Notes: generated from the letters alone by a model not told the origin. Shown: positions 18,101-26,178, numbered from the stretch's first letter. The stretch: DNA of 64,000 nucleotides from CAWCDJ01 sp963836015 (GCA_963836015.1 CAWIIF010000008.1:336865-400864); one strand, 5' to 3'. Numbers and translations are program-made.

Positions 18101-18642
18101 ACGTCGGAATAGGAGGTCCGCAAGCCGTTGATGACGGTGTTGGAGTTGCCGTTGTAGACGACGCCGGGCTGGGTCTGGAGGACGGCAAGGGGGTCGCGGT
18201 CGAGGATGGGGAGGTTGCGGATCTGGTCGGTGCTGATGGTGCCGGAGATCTCGGAGCTGGTGGTCTCGACGGCGCCGGTATCGGCGGTCACTTCGACTGT
18301 CGCGGTGACGGTGGGCAACTGGAGCTTGATGGCGGGAACGGAGATTTCGCGGGCGGCATCGACGGTGATGCCGCGGACCACGGCTTTGACGAAGCCTTTG
18401 GCATCGACGGCGAGGTCATAATCGGCGGGGCGAACGCCGATGAAGTGGAAGAGGCCGTCGGCGGAGGTTTTTACGGAAAGCAGGGGGCGCTTGCCGCCGG
18501 CGAGGTACAGATTGACGTCGGCGCCCGGAACGACGGCGCCGGAAGCATCGGCCACTGAACCCGTTACGCGCCCGGAAAACTGGGCATTTAACGGCAAAAC
18601 CTGGAGAAGAGACAATAGCAGTACCCCACCGGGAAACCTCAT
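15136..18642 (-). CDS. Large Oar-like TonB-dependent outer-membrane receptor
   Basis: Start is put at the ATG at 18642 because it opens a signal peptide (RFPGGVLLLSLLQVLPLNAQ); the frame is open far upstream, but that part has no protein-like sequence. The 1168-residue product has a carboxypeptidase-regulatory-like domain (about 24-105: GSVADASGAVVPGADVNLYL), a plug (about 125-230: TDQIRNLPILDRDPLAVLQ, GLRTSYSDVTLDGINIQDN) and a long beta-barrel ending in LQFGASYRF, with the terminal aromatic residue used by the BAM machine. Known: Oar/SusC-like receptors of Acidobacteria import large ligands such as glycans with TonB energy. No SusD partner is adjacent. It is divergent from the DinB gene, 96 bases apart. 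Confidence 0.9.
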   Translation of the reverse strand: MRFPGGVLLLSLLQVLPLNAQFSGRVTGSVADASGAVVPGADVNLYLAGGKRPLLSVKTSADGLFHFIGVRPADYDLAVDAKGFVKAVVRGITVDAAREISVPAIKLQLPTVTATVEVTADTGAVETTSSEISGTISTDQIRNLPILDRDPLAVLQTQPGVVYNGNSNTVINGLRTSYSDVTLDGINIQDNYIRDNALDYTPNKLLLGQVRQLTLVSSNGNAASFGGATETAFSTPSGTNQFHGEGIWYNRNNAFAANDWFNNQSNIPTPFLNQNQLGGSIGGPILKDKLFFYTNYEAVRDHQETPVTATVLTPSARSGIFTYNTTAGTTRSVNLLTLRGITAIDPVMQKLLDQVPTTINTSLVGDGLNTGGYRFNQRDNETRDNVTGKIDYNLSTKHAISGSYLWNRDNSDRPDAENDYSLVPKVYNPTHSNLVAVSWRWTPGARLTNEVRAGFNLTYGYFLSSQDFGPYLLTGTLYSDPVNEFMPQGRNTNTYSLSDDAAYQRGSHYIQFGFHGQKVRVRSYDAAGTVPTYSLAMGPGQPALTRGNLTGVSNTDLATANALLATLGGYDDGYTQSFNIDSRTSGFVPGAPYVRHFRFGDYSLYAQDKWKIAPRLTVTLGLRWQLPGVASERDSLELAPVLTGSATQTLLSDATLNFTNSWYHRSFKDFAPNLGFAWDVFGDGRTALRGGYSISYVNDQELIAPENMLEADAGLQGTSADTGLSDRVATGLTPIPVPSYHVPIQTSENYANDPFNVLAMVDPNLHRPYVQQYSIGIQHDFKGTVFEARYVGNHVVGAYRAFDFNQVQIVQNGFLADFLRARNNAFLAQNAGRGFNPSFNASVPGSQPLTVFPLLYQGGVLSDSDVRNYIQTGEAGELATLYQTNGWNGAVNFFANPNAIAADMLTNYSSSSYNSLQLAARHRLSHGLSVEANYTFSKVLSDGDGDLQTRFQAFLDFNNPGLERSRANFDLNHMIKADGYWELPFFKNNRFVGGWTFGSTMVWQSGAPFSILSGRGTLNREARSYYNTATTFLTQQELQSIVGFQMTANGPMIVAPSAINPADGSGVNADGDPAFQGQAFYNPGPGSVGTLQRRYFSGPWTFNMDMSLMKSIAVTERQHLELRMDAFNAFNHATFWVGDQNINDTTFGVISSMFYSPRILQFGASYRF

Positions 18643-18738
18643 GATCTTTATTGAACCCCAAAAATAGACGCGCGACGCGGCCATTTGGTGTCCGGGGGGG
18701 TGGACGACGCCGGGGCGGCGCGCGTAAGATTGTGGGCT

Positions 18739-19218
18739 ATGACGGACGAACGGGTCGAGATGCTGCGGCACACCGTGGCGACCCTGGCCTACCGGGGAGG
18801 CAAGGCTCTGCGGGGAGCGCCGGCCGATTTCGCGGGATACCGGGCGGGGCCGGGGACGCGGACTCCCGGAGAGATTCTGGCGCACATCGGCGACCTGCTG
18901 GATTGGGCGCTGGGGCTGGCGGAAGGGCGGCACGAGTGGCGTACCGCGCCGGTGGTGGGCTGGGAGCAAGGGAGCGCACGGTTCTTCGCGGCGCTGGAGG
19001 CGTTGGATCGAAGACTGTCGGGGGGAGCGGCGCCGGGGTTTCCGGTGGAGCAGATCTTCCAGGGACCGGTGGCCGATGCGCTGACGCATGTCGGACAGAT
19101 CTCGATGCTCCGGCGGATGGCCGGAGCGCCAGTGAAAGCTGAAAACTATTTCCGCGCGAAGATCGCGGCGGGAAGAGTGGGGGCGGACCAGGCGGCGGCG
19201 GTGGTGGAGTTCGAGTAA
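18739..19218 (+). CDS. DinB-superfamily protein
   Basis: The start at 18739 gives MTDERVEMLRHTVATLAYRG, a better beginning than the upstream Val-rich extension at 18685. The 159-residue protein is a four-helix bundle with His-containing helices ILAHIGDLLDWALG (about 47-60) and ADALTHVGQISMLRRMAG (about 115-132), placed as the metal-binding histidines of DinB/YfiT-like proteins. Known: this superfamily includes bacillithiol- or mycothiol-dependent transferases and many unknown members. It ends two bases before interspersed repeat B, followed by a lipoprotein gene. Confidence 0.75.
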   Translation: MTDERVEMLRHTVATLAYRGGKALRGAPADFAGYRAGPGTRTPGEILAHIGDLLDWALGLAEGRHEWRTAPVVGWEQGSARFFAALEALDRRLSGGAAPGFPVEQIFQGPVADALTHVGQISMLRRMAGAPVKAENYFRAKIAAGRVGADQAAAVVEFE

Positions 19219-19220
19219 GG

Positions 19221-19250
19221 GGCCCGCTCCCTGACGGTCGCGGCTCTGTG
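19221..19250 (+). repeat. Interspersed repeat B, copy 1
   Basis: GGCCCGCTCCCTGACGGTCG, followed by CGGCTCTGTG, lies between the DinB-like and SnoaL-like genes. The copy at 31609-31638 differs at three of 30 bases. Both copies lie between genes; read on the minus strand it would encode a TEPRPSGSGP-like peptide. Confidence 0.7.
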
Positions 19251-19269
19251 CGAAAAGGAGTGCCAAACG

Positions 19270-19752
19270 ATGAACACGAAGATTGCGATTCTGGCGGGGG
19301 TGCTCGCGCTGGCGGCGGGGTGCTCCCAGGCTCCGGCGCCGTTGCCGCCGGATAACCGCGCGGCGGACGAGCAGGCGGTGAAGGATATGGAAACGGCCTG
19401 GGCCAAAGCCGGGGAGGCGAAAGACGCGGACGCATTCACGGGGTTCTACGCGGACGACGCAGTGGTGATGGTGAGCGGCGCGCCGGTCATGTCGGGCAAG
19501 GAGAACATTCACACGGCGTTAAGAGCGATGTTCGCGGATCCGAATTACGCGCTGTCGTTCCAGGCGACGAGAGTGAGCGCTTCGAAAGGCGGCGACCTGG
19601 TGTATTCGGTTGGGACGTACCGGGAGACCGTGACCAATCCGAAAACCAAGAAGGCGGAGACCGGAACCGGGAACTATATGACGGTCTACCGGAAGCAGGC
19701 GGATGGGAGCTGGAAAGCCGTGGCGGATATGCTGACCACGGATAAGACGTGA
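19270..19752 (+). CDS. SnoaL-like (DUF4440) lipoprotein
   Basis: The 160-residue protein has a lipoprotein signal peptide with lipobox LAAGC at residues 14-18, a short Pro/Ala linker and a nuclear-transport-factor-2/SnoaL-like domain: AVKDMETAWAKAGEAKDADAFTGFYADDAVVM at 36-67, MSGKENIHTALRAMFAD and a closing YMTVYRKQADGSWKAVADM. DUF4440 domains form cone-shaped pockets and often bind small ligands; no catalytic residue can be assigned. An AAAAGGAG sits 11 bases before the ATG. It converges on the ADOP permease with only 19 bases between stops. Confidence 0.86.
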   Translation: MNTKIAILAGVLALAAGCSQAPAPLPPDNRAADEQAVKDMETAWAKAGEAKDADAFTGFYADDAVVMVSGAPVMSGKENIHTALRAMFADPNYALSFQATRVSASKGGDLVYSVGTYRETVTNPKTKKAETGTGNYMTVYRKQADGSWKAVADMLTTDKT

Positions 19753-19771
19753 GCCAACTCGTGCCGGTCGA

Positions 19772-22474
19772 TCATTCGCACCGCAGGGCGACTACCGGAT
19801 CGACGGCGGTGGCGCGGCGCGCGGGGATGTAACACGCCAGGAGTGCGATCGCTCCGAGGAGCAGCGCGACCGCGGCCAGGGTCGCCGGGTCGGCGGGACG
19901 GACGCCGTAGAGCATGCCGGCCATGAACCGGGTGAGCGCGGCGGCGGCCAGCAGGCCGGCCGTCATTCCGATCCCGGCCAACCTCATTCCCTGGCGCAGG
20001 ACCAGCCAGACAATCTCGCGGCGCGACGACCCGAGGGCGGCGCGGATGCCGAGCTCATGCGTGCGCCGCGTGACGGCGTAAGACATCACGCCATAGATTC
20101 CGACGGCTGCGAGGAGGAGAGCGACGGCCGCGAAGATCGTAAGCACGAGCAGGGTGAAGCGCCGCTCGGCGAGCGAATCGGAGATGATCTGCAGCATAGT
20201 CCGGACCCGATAGATGGGCTGATCGAGCGTAGGGCCGGCCACCTGCGCGCGCACGGCGGAGACCAGGCTCAGGGGATCGGGCTCGGTCCGCACGACGAGC
20301 GTGGGGCCGGCCACGGCCTCGGACATGAACGGGTCGGGCACCTGCAGGAAGGGAAAATAGATCTGGTCGCGAACCTTGGCGAAGTCGTCGGAATCCAGTC
20401 CCCAATGTTTGACGTGCCCGACCACCCCGACGACCTGGACTGGCCCGATTACGATCAGATTGAGCTGCTTGCCGATGGGATCCTGTCCGGGAAAGACATG
20501 CCGGGCCATGACGTCATCGATCACGACCTTGGGCGGCGAAGCGAGGTCGTCGCGGCCTGTGAAGAACCGCCCGCGCAACAGGGGAAACTGCAACGCGCCG
20601 AGGTAGCCTGGGGTGACGATGTAAAACATCGCGGAGGTCATACGGTCGGGAGGAGGCTGCGGACCGCTGCCGGTCCAGAACGGAATCTCGCTGTCGCTGT
20701 CACTGAGGGGGACGACCGAGGTGATGCCGGCGGAGCGAACGCCGGGGATCGCCGCCACGCGATCGAGAAGTTGGCGGTAGGCGAGCCGGATGCCGGCGGG
20801 GCTGGACATAACGTTAGGAGACAGCGCGACCTGGGCCGTGAGGATTCCGCGTGTATTGAAGCCGGGGTCGACCTGCAACAGCCTCCAGACGCTCTGCATC
20901 ATGAGTCCCGCGCCGGCAAGCAGGATGACGGCCAAGCCGACTTCGACGGCCACGAAGATTCCCTCCGCGCGGTGGCGCCCGCCGCCGGCGCCGCGTGTGC
21001 CTTCCTTCAGAGACTCCTGCGGGCTTGCATTCGCGCCGTGGAAGGCGGGCGCGAGGCCGAACAGGATACCGGTCGCGACCGAGACGGCGAGCGTGAAGAG
21101 GAGGACGTACGGATCGATCGCGATCTCCGCGGAGCGGGGCAGGCTGCCAGGGGCCGCGGCCAGTATCAGCGGGATTCCCCAGCGGGCGAGGACCAGGCCG
21201 AGCGCGGCGCCTCCCATGGAGAGCAGGACGCTTTCGGTCAGCAACTGGCGCATGACGCGTGCGCGCACGGCGCCAAGCGCGGACCGGATGGCAAACTCGC
21301 GCTTGCGGGCCGTCGAGCGCGCCAGCAGAAGATTGGCGACGTTGGCGCAGGCGATAATCAGCACGAAGCCGACGGCGCCGAGCAGCAGGAAGAGCGTGGG
21401 GCGGATCCGACCAACGACGTCGTCCTTCATGCGGACCAGATTCACGCCATGGCTGCGATTCGAGGAGGGGTACTGAATGGCAAGCGCGCGGGCAATGGAA
21501 GAGAGCTCCGACTGCGCGGCTTCCATCGTGACGCCCTGCCTGAGGCGGCCCACCACGCGCAGACCGGGATGGGTCTCGCGGGTGTGCAGCTCAACGGAGT
21601 TCCAGTGCTCGATGGGAAGGTAGACCCGAATATTCCCGTCGAGACGGAAATCCGCCGGCAGGACACCGACCACCGTGCAGCTCGCGGCGTTGAGCGTGAG
21701 GGCCTTGCCTACGATATTCGGAGCGCCTCCGAAGCGCTCCTTCCAGAAGGCATTGCCGAGCACCACGGTGCAACCGCCGCCCTGACGGTCCTCTTCTGGC
21801 AAAAAACTGCGTCCGAGCGCGGCGGGCACGCCGAGAGCCGGAAAGAGGCTTGCGGAAACCCATGCGCCGGAGAGCTGCTCGGGCTGGCCGTTGCCAGTGA
21901 AGTTGAAGTCGTCGGTGCGGTACGCGCCTATCTCCGAGAAGGACCGGCTTTCACGGCGCCAATCGAGGTAATTCGGATAGGCGACCGAGGAGCGGCTGAA
22001 CTCCGCGGAGGTTTCATAGACCTGGAGCAGCCGGCCGGGATCGGGGTACGGCAACGGGCGAAGCAGAACGCTGTTCACCACGGTGAAGATCGCGGTGTTC
22101 GCCCCGATGCCGAGGGCCAGGGCCAGCATGGCGACGGCCGTAAACGCGGGCGATTTCCGCAGGGTGCGGAAGCCGTAGCGGAGGTCCTGGCCGAGGCCGG
22201 AGAGCAGACGCCCTTTGCCTCTCGCGCCCAGCACGACCGGCTCGGGAGCGTCGACCCGTTCGACCGCTCGCAATTCCGCGGCCAGCACTTGCCGGCCGCT
22301 GACATCTTCCAGGGCGATGCGGCGGGCTTCGGACTCCGAAGAGCCGCAGCTACGAAGCTCCCGGTAGCGATCCTCGGCGTGCTGTACCAGTTCTTCGACG
22401 ATCTCCGCCTCCCGGGCAGGAGCGAGGTTCAAGCCTGCCAGTTGTTTGCGAATCTCATTAGTCCAGTCAGGCAT
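19772..22474 (-). CDS. ADOP-family (MacB/FtsX-like) ABC permease
   Basis: The 900-residue protein has an N-terminal cytosolic helper segment (1-80: EIVEELVQHAEDRYRELRS, SEARRIALEDV), the LGQDLRYGFRTLRKSPAFTAVAMLALALGIGANTAIF first TM entry (about 92-125), a large periplasmic MacB-core domain, FtsX-like TM blocks near 375-470, a second periplasmic domain and a final FtsX block (about 770-890). This duplicated architecture is what is called the acidobacterial duplicated orphan permease. 'Orphan' means no ATPase gene is adjacent, as here. It overlaps the PadR gene by eight bases, so PadR most likely controls it. Role: probably export or mechanotransmission across the envelope. Confidence 0.93.
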   Translation of the reverse strand: MPDWTNEIRKQLAGLNLAPAREAEIVEELVQHAEDRYRELRSCGSSESEARRIALEDVSGRQVLAAELRAVERVDAPEPVVLGARGKGRLLSGLGQDLRYGFRTLRKSPAFTAVAMLALALGIGANTAIFTVVNSVLLRPLPYPDPGRLLQVYETSAEFSRSSVAYPNYLDWRRESRSFSEIGAYRTDDFNFTGNGQPEQLSGAWVSASLFPALGVPAALGRSFLPEEDRQGGGCTVVLGNAFWKERFGGAPNIVGKALTLNAASCTVVGVLPADFRLDGNIRVYLPIEHWNSVELHTRETHPGLRVVGRLRQGVTMEAAQSELSSIARALAIQYPSSNRSHGVNLVRMKDDVVGRIRPTLFLLLGAVGFVLIIACANVANLLLARSTARKREFAIRSALGAVRARVMRQLLTESVLLSMGGAALGLVLARWGIPLILAAAPGSLPRSAEIAIDPYVLLFTLAVSVATGILFGLAPAFHGANASPQESLKEGTRGAGGGRHRAEGIFVAVEVGLAVILLAGAGLMMQSVWRLLQVDPGFNTRGILTAQVALSPNVMSSPAGIRLAYRQLLDRVAAIPGVRSAGITSVVPLSDSDSEIPFWTGSGPQPPPDRMTSAMFYIVTPGYLGALQFPLLRGRFFTGRDDLASPPKVVIDDVMARHVFPGQDPIGKQLNLIVIGPVQVVGVVGHVKHWGLDSDDFAKVRDQIYFPFLQVPDPFMSEAVAGPTLVVRTEPDPLSLVSAVRAQVAGPTLDQPIYRVRTMLQIISDSLAERRFTLLVLTIFAAVALLLAAVGIYGVMSYAVTRRTHELGIRAALGSSRREIVWLVLRQGMRLAGIGMTAGLLAAAALTRFMAGMLYGVRPADPATLAAVALLLGAIALLACYIPARRATAVDPVVALRCE

Positions 22475-22811
22475 TTTCGACTCCGGTGATCCGGTTGATG
22501 GCCTCGACGAACGTCTGCCAGCCCTGCCGCTGGGAGGCCAGGATTTTTGCGCCCTGAGCGGTCAGCCGGTAATAGCGCCGGCGGCGCTGCCCGCTCTTTT
22601 CGACCCACCGGCCCTGAATCCAGCCGCGCTTTTCCAGGCGATAGAGCAGCGGGTAGAGGGATGCCGCGTGAAAGGTGAGCGCGCCCTGCGACCGCTGTTC
22701 GATCAGCTTGCTGATTTCATAGCCGTGGCGGGGCAAGGCCTCGAGCAGGGAGAGGATGAGGAGCTCGGCGCTGCCCTTTTTCCACTCGCGATCGATGGAT
22801 TGGTCTTCCAT
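22467..22811 (-). CDS. PadR-family transcriptional regulator
   Basis: I choose the ATG at 22811 (114 residues); a GTG at 22826 would add five residues. Seen: KGSAELLILSLLEALPRHGYEISKLIEQRSQG at about 12-43, FHAASLYPLLYRLEKRGWI (recognition helix and wing) and a C-terminal dimerisation helix. This short PadR-s2 type is the usual partner of ADOP permeases in Acidobacteria; the genes overlap. PadR proteins respond to small molecules such as phenolic acids or antibiotics. An inverted repeat directly upstream is a likely autoregulatory site. Confidence 0.9.
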   Translation of the reverse strand: MEDQSIDREWKKGSAELLILSLLEALPRHGYEISKLIEQRSQGALTFHAASLYPLLYRLEKRGWIQGRWVEKSGQRRRRYYRLTAQGAKILASQRQGWQTFVEAINRITGVENA

Positions 22812-22814
22812 ATA

Positions 22815-22835
22815 TCGTACTGCCACATATTACGA
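22815..22835 (-). promoter_or_regulatory. Candidate PadR operator
   Basis: TCGTA (22815-22819) and TACGA (22831-22835) form a perfect inverted repeat with an 11-base centre, directly before the PadR start codon. Position and size fit a PadR dimer site; base pairing is seen, binding is inferred. Confidence 0.4.
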
Positions 22836-22991
22836 CCGAATGAAACGCACGTCAAGGGGGGCGGACAGGCCGGCTACCTTCCGGGGGCCTTGGGCGCCAT
22901 GCCGGCGTACCCACAGTCCCGTTGTCACCGGCCGATCTAGGTGATATTGTCAAATCCGGACTCCTTTGTCCGGAAAGCGAGGATCTCGCGG

Positions 22992-23822
22992 ATGAACCGC
23001 TACCTACCATTCTTCTGTTCCCTCGTCATCGCACTTGCCGCAGGGATCGGATGCGGCGGCAAGCCTCCAGTCAAGAAGGCCGCGCCAGATAAAATCCAGG
23101 GGAAGGCTCAGGTTTTGATCGAATCCGGCGGCGCGATGGATGCCGCTCTGAACGCGGGAAGCTCCTCTTCCGTGTACATTTGGGAAGGCGTGCGCCGCTA
23201 CCGCCTGTTTTTCAAGACGCCCGTCGAGGTGACTCACGGGGATGAGTACATAGTCGAGGGCGTGTACGCGCAAAGAGTCATTGACGAGATCGGCGACCCC
23301 GATCAGGGGAAGAGCGGGTACCCTCTGCTATCCAGTTGCCGGCGTGTCATGACGATGGCCTGGGACAACCTGCCTATGGATGCCATCGATCTGAACGCCC
23401 AGGCGTTGCGCATCCGGGTGAACCGATATCCCGCCAGGTCCGTATTCCTCGTGACGCGGATACAGCCAGTCAAATCGACGGAAGGCGGAGCCGATTCCGC
23501 GGCAGCGAAGAAGGACGGCCAGGCCAAGGAGAAGGAAGTCCCCGAAGTGTCGGTACCAGCGGCGAAACAGCGCGCTTTGTTGATCGGCTCTCCACCGGTT
23601 CAAACCGCCCCGCTGTGGGAGCCCACGGCGGAAACGGCAACCTGCGCGGTAACCATCGGCCCGGACGGGAACGTCGCTGAACTCGGAACCGGCAAACAGT
23701 TGTGCGAGTTTGTCGATTGGTCCAAGTATCATTATCAGCCGCCGGTCCATGCCGGCCACCCCGTCAAAGTCAGCACCGAGGTTGAAGTCCGCTTCGAACC
23801 GCGAAAGGCAGCGACGTTGTGA
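22992..23822 (+). CDS. Lipoprotein with TonB-C-like C-terminal domain
   Basis: Start at 22992 gives a lipoprotein signal (MNRYLPFFCSLVIALAAGIGC) with lipobox AGIGC at 17-21; 17 upstream codons are open but lack this. The 276-residue protein has a central beta-rich part (35-155: SVYIWEGVRRYRLFFKTPVEV, DEYIVEGVYAQRVIDEIGD), a Lys/Glu-rich linker (165-190) and a C-terminal segment with CAVTIGPDGNVAEL and HPVKVSTEVEVRFEPRK, which resembles the TonB C-terminal domain used in acidobacterial energiser-like proteins. Cys residues CRR and QLC may pair. Function unknown; it stands alone. Confidence 0.7.
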   Translation: MNRYLPFFCSLVIALAAGIGCGGKPPVKKAAPDKIQGKAQVLIESGGAMDAALNAGSSSSVYIWEGVRRYRLFFKTPVEVTHGDEYIVEGVYAQRVIDEIGDPDQGKSGYPLLSSCRRVMTMAWDNLPMDAIDLNAQALRIRVNRYPARSVFLVTRIQPVKSTEGGADSAAAKKDGQAKEKEVPEVSVPAAKQRALLIGSPPVQTAPLWEPTAETATCAVTIGPDGNVAELGTGKQLCEFVDWSKYHYQPPVHAGHPVKVSTEVEVRFEPRKAATL

Positions 23823-23921
23823 CGACTCCTTGAACACTGTTCCGGACTCACTTCCACGCTGCCGACGGTGGCGCGGCAAGATGACGTTTTTCCGCTGAGC
23901 CTGTGTTCCGGTCGGACCGGG

Positions 23922-24632
23922 TCACTGCTCAAGCGAAGCTCTGACGTCCGACAGTCGCAGATTAGCGAAGTACGCTTCAGTTCCGACTCCGATCCACAAT
24001 GCCAAGGCGCCCTGGCTGTCGCCGAGTTTAAGATCGTTCACCACCAGTACCGGCTGCGGGGCACCGTTCACGTACAGTCGCGCCTTCGCGCCGTTGACTT
24101 CGACCTTGATCTTCGTCCACTCGCCGGGAACGAGGTCCACATATGACTCGTACTGTCCGGGCGCCTCCGTGCGCAGCCGGTTCCATTCGTAGTCCGGGAA
24201 CGAGATGTACTGCGCCGAGTGATTGCGCCGCAACTGGTCGTCGGCGCGGCCGTTGGTGGGGCGGAGATAGAAGCATTCGTACTTCGATGCATCGTTGAAT
24301 ACACGGAACGCCACGCCCACGAACCCGCGGGCATCACCGGGCGCTCCGGCTCCGGGCTTGCCGGCGACCTCGACCTCGATGATGCCGTTGTGGAACGCGG
24401 CGACGGGAAGCACCACGATCCCGCCGCCCGAGGCTGTCTTGACGGCTGACGCCGGGTCCGGCACCACGCGGACCGCTTTGCGCCCCTGATAGGTCGCCGC
24501 TTCCACGGTGACACCGTGAGGCTGCAATCCTTTTGTCGAATCCAGCGCGAAGGTTTGCGCTGCCGAACGGCAGGGCGTCAGCAGGGTAGCAGCCAATCCG
24601 GCCGCTACGGTGGCAAGTTGAACGCTACGCAT
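23922..24632 (-). CDS. Secreted LamG/DUF1080-like carbohydrate-binding-fold protein
   Basis: I put the start at 24632 because it opens a signal peptide (MRSVQLATVAAGLAATLLTP to the AQ site); the frame runs to 24794 without one. The 236-residue protein is a concanavalin-like beta-sandwich: GIIEVEVAGKPG, RGFVGVAFRVFNDASKYECFYLRP (strands about 82-115), YVDLVPGEWTKIKVEVNGAKARLYVNG and a last ALALWIGVGTEAYFANLRL strand. This pattern is shared by LamG-like and DUF1080 proteins that handle sugars. No catalytic pair is evident. It follows a DUF1569 remnant and the aldo/keto reductase on the same strand. Confidence 0.76.
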   Translation of the reverse strand: MRSVQLATVAAGLAATLLTPCRSAAQTFALDSTKGLQPHGVTVEAATYQGRKAVRVVPDPASAVKTASGGGIVVLPVAAFHNGIIEVEVAGKPGAGAPGDARGFVGVAFRVFNDASKYECFYLRPTNGRADDQLRRNHSAQYISFPDYEWNRLRTEAPGQYESYVDLVPGEWTKIKVEVNGAKARLYVNGAPQPVLVVNDLKLGDSQGALALWIGVGTEAYFANLRLSDVRASLEQ

Positions 24633-24688
24633 TGTCAGCAATGATACTCCGTTTGCACTCGCGGCATTAAGGTGGGCGTTCATGACGG

Positions 24689-24892
24689 TCACACCCCAAA
24701 CTGCCGCAAATGATGGTCCAGATGTTTGTACATTAAGATCGCCCACTCCTCCGGCGTCATCTTCCCAAAGAAGCTGTGCGGATTCTTCGTACACCCTGCC
24801 GCCCCTCCCGCCGCAAATTTGTCAATCAATCGCGATAACCCCAGCCGGGTCTTTACCTGATCCGCCACCGTCGCATCGAACAGGTTTTTCAT
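24689..24892 (-). pseudogene. DUF1569 protein remnant with a large in-frame internal deletion
   Basis: The 67-residue ORF joins a typical DUF1569 start (MKNLFDATVADQVKTRLG) to its typical C-terminus (AAGCTKNPHSFFGKMTPEEW to HLDHHLRQFGV). Family members are about 150 residues; the missing middle includes the GKMxxxxMLAHC block with the His of this DinB-like fold. The reading frame and a strong AGGAGG nine bases before the ATG are intact, so it may still be translated. It could therefore be a truncated pseudogene or a shortened protein. I base the comparison on memory of the family. Confidence 0.65.
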
Positions 24893-24993
24893 GCTCACAT
24901 GCCTCCTTTGAACGAGAATACCCAAGAGGCTGTGTCGGAAAAGGTAATTTTTCCGCGGTTCACTGCAACGCTCGGATCCCGGCTCTCGCCGCG

Positions 24994-26178
24994 TCAGGCG
25001 AACAGTTCCTGAGCGCGGCTCAGCCGGGCGGCCACCTGGACGCCGTTCGGGCACTGGAAGGAGCACTCCACGCAATCGCTGCAGCGGACCGAGGTCACTG
25101 CGGCGGGCAGCATCTGGAACTGCTCGCGGCCCAATCCGAACTGGCCGTATCCTTCGGCGTACATAAGAAACCGCAGCATATCCGCCACCGGCAGCCCTTT
25201 GGGGCATTTACCTTCGCAGTGGCCGCACATCCGGCAATAGAGCGGACGGATCTGTTCCAGCCGCGCGGCCAGCAACTCCGCGTCATGAGCGGCGAACGGC
25301 GCGTTCATGGCGGAGATGTTTTGCTCGAGCTGGTCGGTGTCGACAATGCTCGGGATGATGGTATCGACGTGCGGGTTCTTCAAGACCCACTTCAGCGCCG
25401 CCACGGGCGCTCCTTCGCGGGTTAGCCGGTTCAACTTGTCCGGATCCACTTTATAGACTCGCACGGTGGGCCGCACGCCGCCGGCCAGGGCCTTCATGGC
25501 GACGATACCAACGTTGGCCTTGCGCGCCGTTTCGATCAGCGGCTCGATGACCGGATCCATGGTGTAGTTGTAGCTCATCAGGAACACGTCGAAATGGTTC
25601 AGCTTGAGCATGGCGGGAATCATCTCGGCGTGTCCGCCGTGAAAACTCACGCCCGCGAACCGGACTTTGCCGTCGCTCTTCGCTTTTTGCTGGGCCTCGA
25701 GCAACTCGTCGGTGACGGTGTCCGGCGTGCTGCGGCTGTGCAGATACCAGATGTCGAGGTGGTCGGTCTGGAGTTCTTGCAGGCTGGTTTCCAGATCCGC
25801 GATAGCCTGCTTCCCATCCCTGGCCAGCGTTTTGCTGCTGATGTAGACTTTGTCGCGATATTTCTTCAGTGCGGCCCCAACCATGCGCTCGTTGTTGCCG
25901 CCCTGGTACACGCGCGCAGTGTCGAAATATACGATTCCCGTATCAGCGGCGCGTTCGATTACGCTCTGGTCGGAGGTCGTCATGCAGCCGAACGAAACGC
26001 GCGTGACCCGGAGGCCCGTCTTCCCCAAAGTGCCGTAAGTGAACTTGGGCGACGGTGGCAGGGTACGCTCCTGCGCGGGGCTAGACTGAGCGGGCGAGCC
26101 GCTCTCGGAAGGCACGGAAGCCAGTGCCGGAAGCGCCAGGCTGGCCCCCAGGAAGCTACGACGAGAAGATGAATTCAC
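24994..26178 (-). CDS. Tat-exported aldo/keto reductase with C-terminal 2x[4Fe-4S] ferredoxin domain
   Basis: I prefer the GTG at 26178, nine bases after a GGAG; a TTG at 26202 has no such site. The N-terminus carries a twin-arginine motif SSRRSFLGAS, so the folded protein is exported. The AKR barrel shows VSFGCMTTS, the catalytic Asp/Tyr pair in YFDTARVYQGG, the Lys in YISSKT and the His in WYLHSRS. The C-terminus has CRMCGHCEGKCPKG and CSDCVECSFQCPNG, two 4Cys motifs for iron-sulfur clusters. This fusion is known in MviM/YhdN-like AKRs of many Acidobacteria. With exported cofactors such enzymes are probably quinone- or ferredoxin-linked; that is inference. Confidence 0.88.
   Translation of the reverse strand: MNSSSRRSFLGASLALPALASVPSESGSPAQSSPAQERTLPPSPKFTYGTLGKTGLRVTRVSFGCMTTSDQSVIERAADTGIVYFDTARVYQGGNNERMVGAALKKYRDKVYISSKTLARDGKQAIADLETSLQELQTDHLDIWYLHSRSTPDTVTDELLEAQQKAKSDGKVRFAGVSFHGGHAEMIPAMLKLNHFDVFLMSYNYTMDPVIEPLIETARKANVGIVAMKALAGGVRPTVRVYKVDPDKLNRLTREGAPVAALKWVLKNPHVDTIIPSIVDTDQLEQNISAMNAPFAAHDAELLAARLEQIRPLYCRMCGHCEGKCPKGLPVADMLRFLMYAEGYGQFGLGREQFQMLPAAVTSVRCSDCVECSFQCPNGVQVAARLSRAQELFA

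Noticed and set aside
16651..18558. A 635-codon open frame antisense to the TonB receptor
   Set aside because: Gly/Val/Ala repeats only; mirror of the receptor's codons with no start signal or domain.
18643..19512. Upstream extension of the TonB receptor frame
   Set aside because: It runs antisense through the DinB-like and SnoaL-like genes, and the signal peptide begins at 18642.
20057..22489. An 810-codon frame antisense to the ADOP permease
   Set aside because: Mirror of a clear permease; composition is Gly/Arg/Asp-rich with no hydrophobic pattern or motif.
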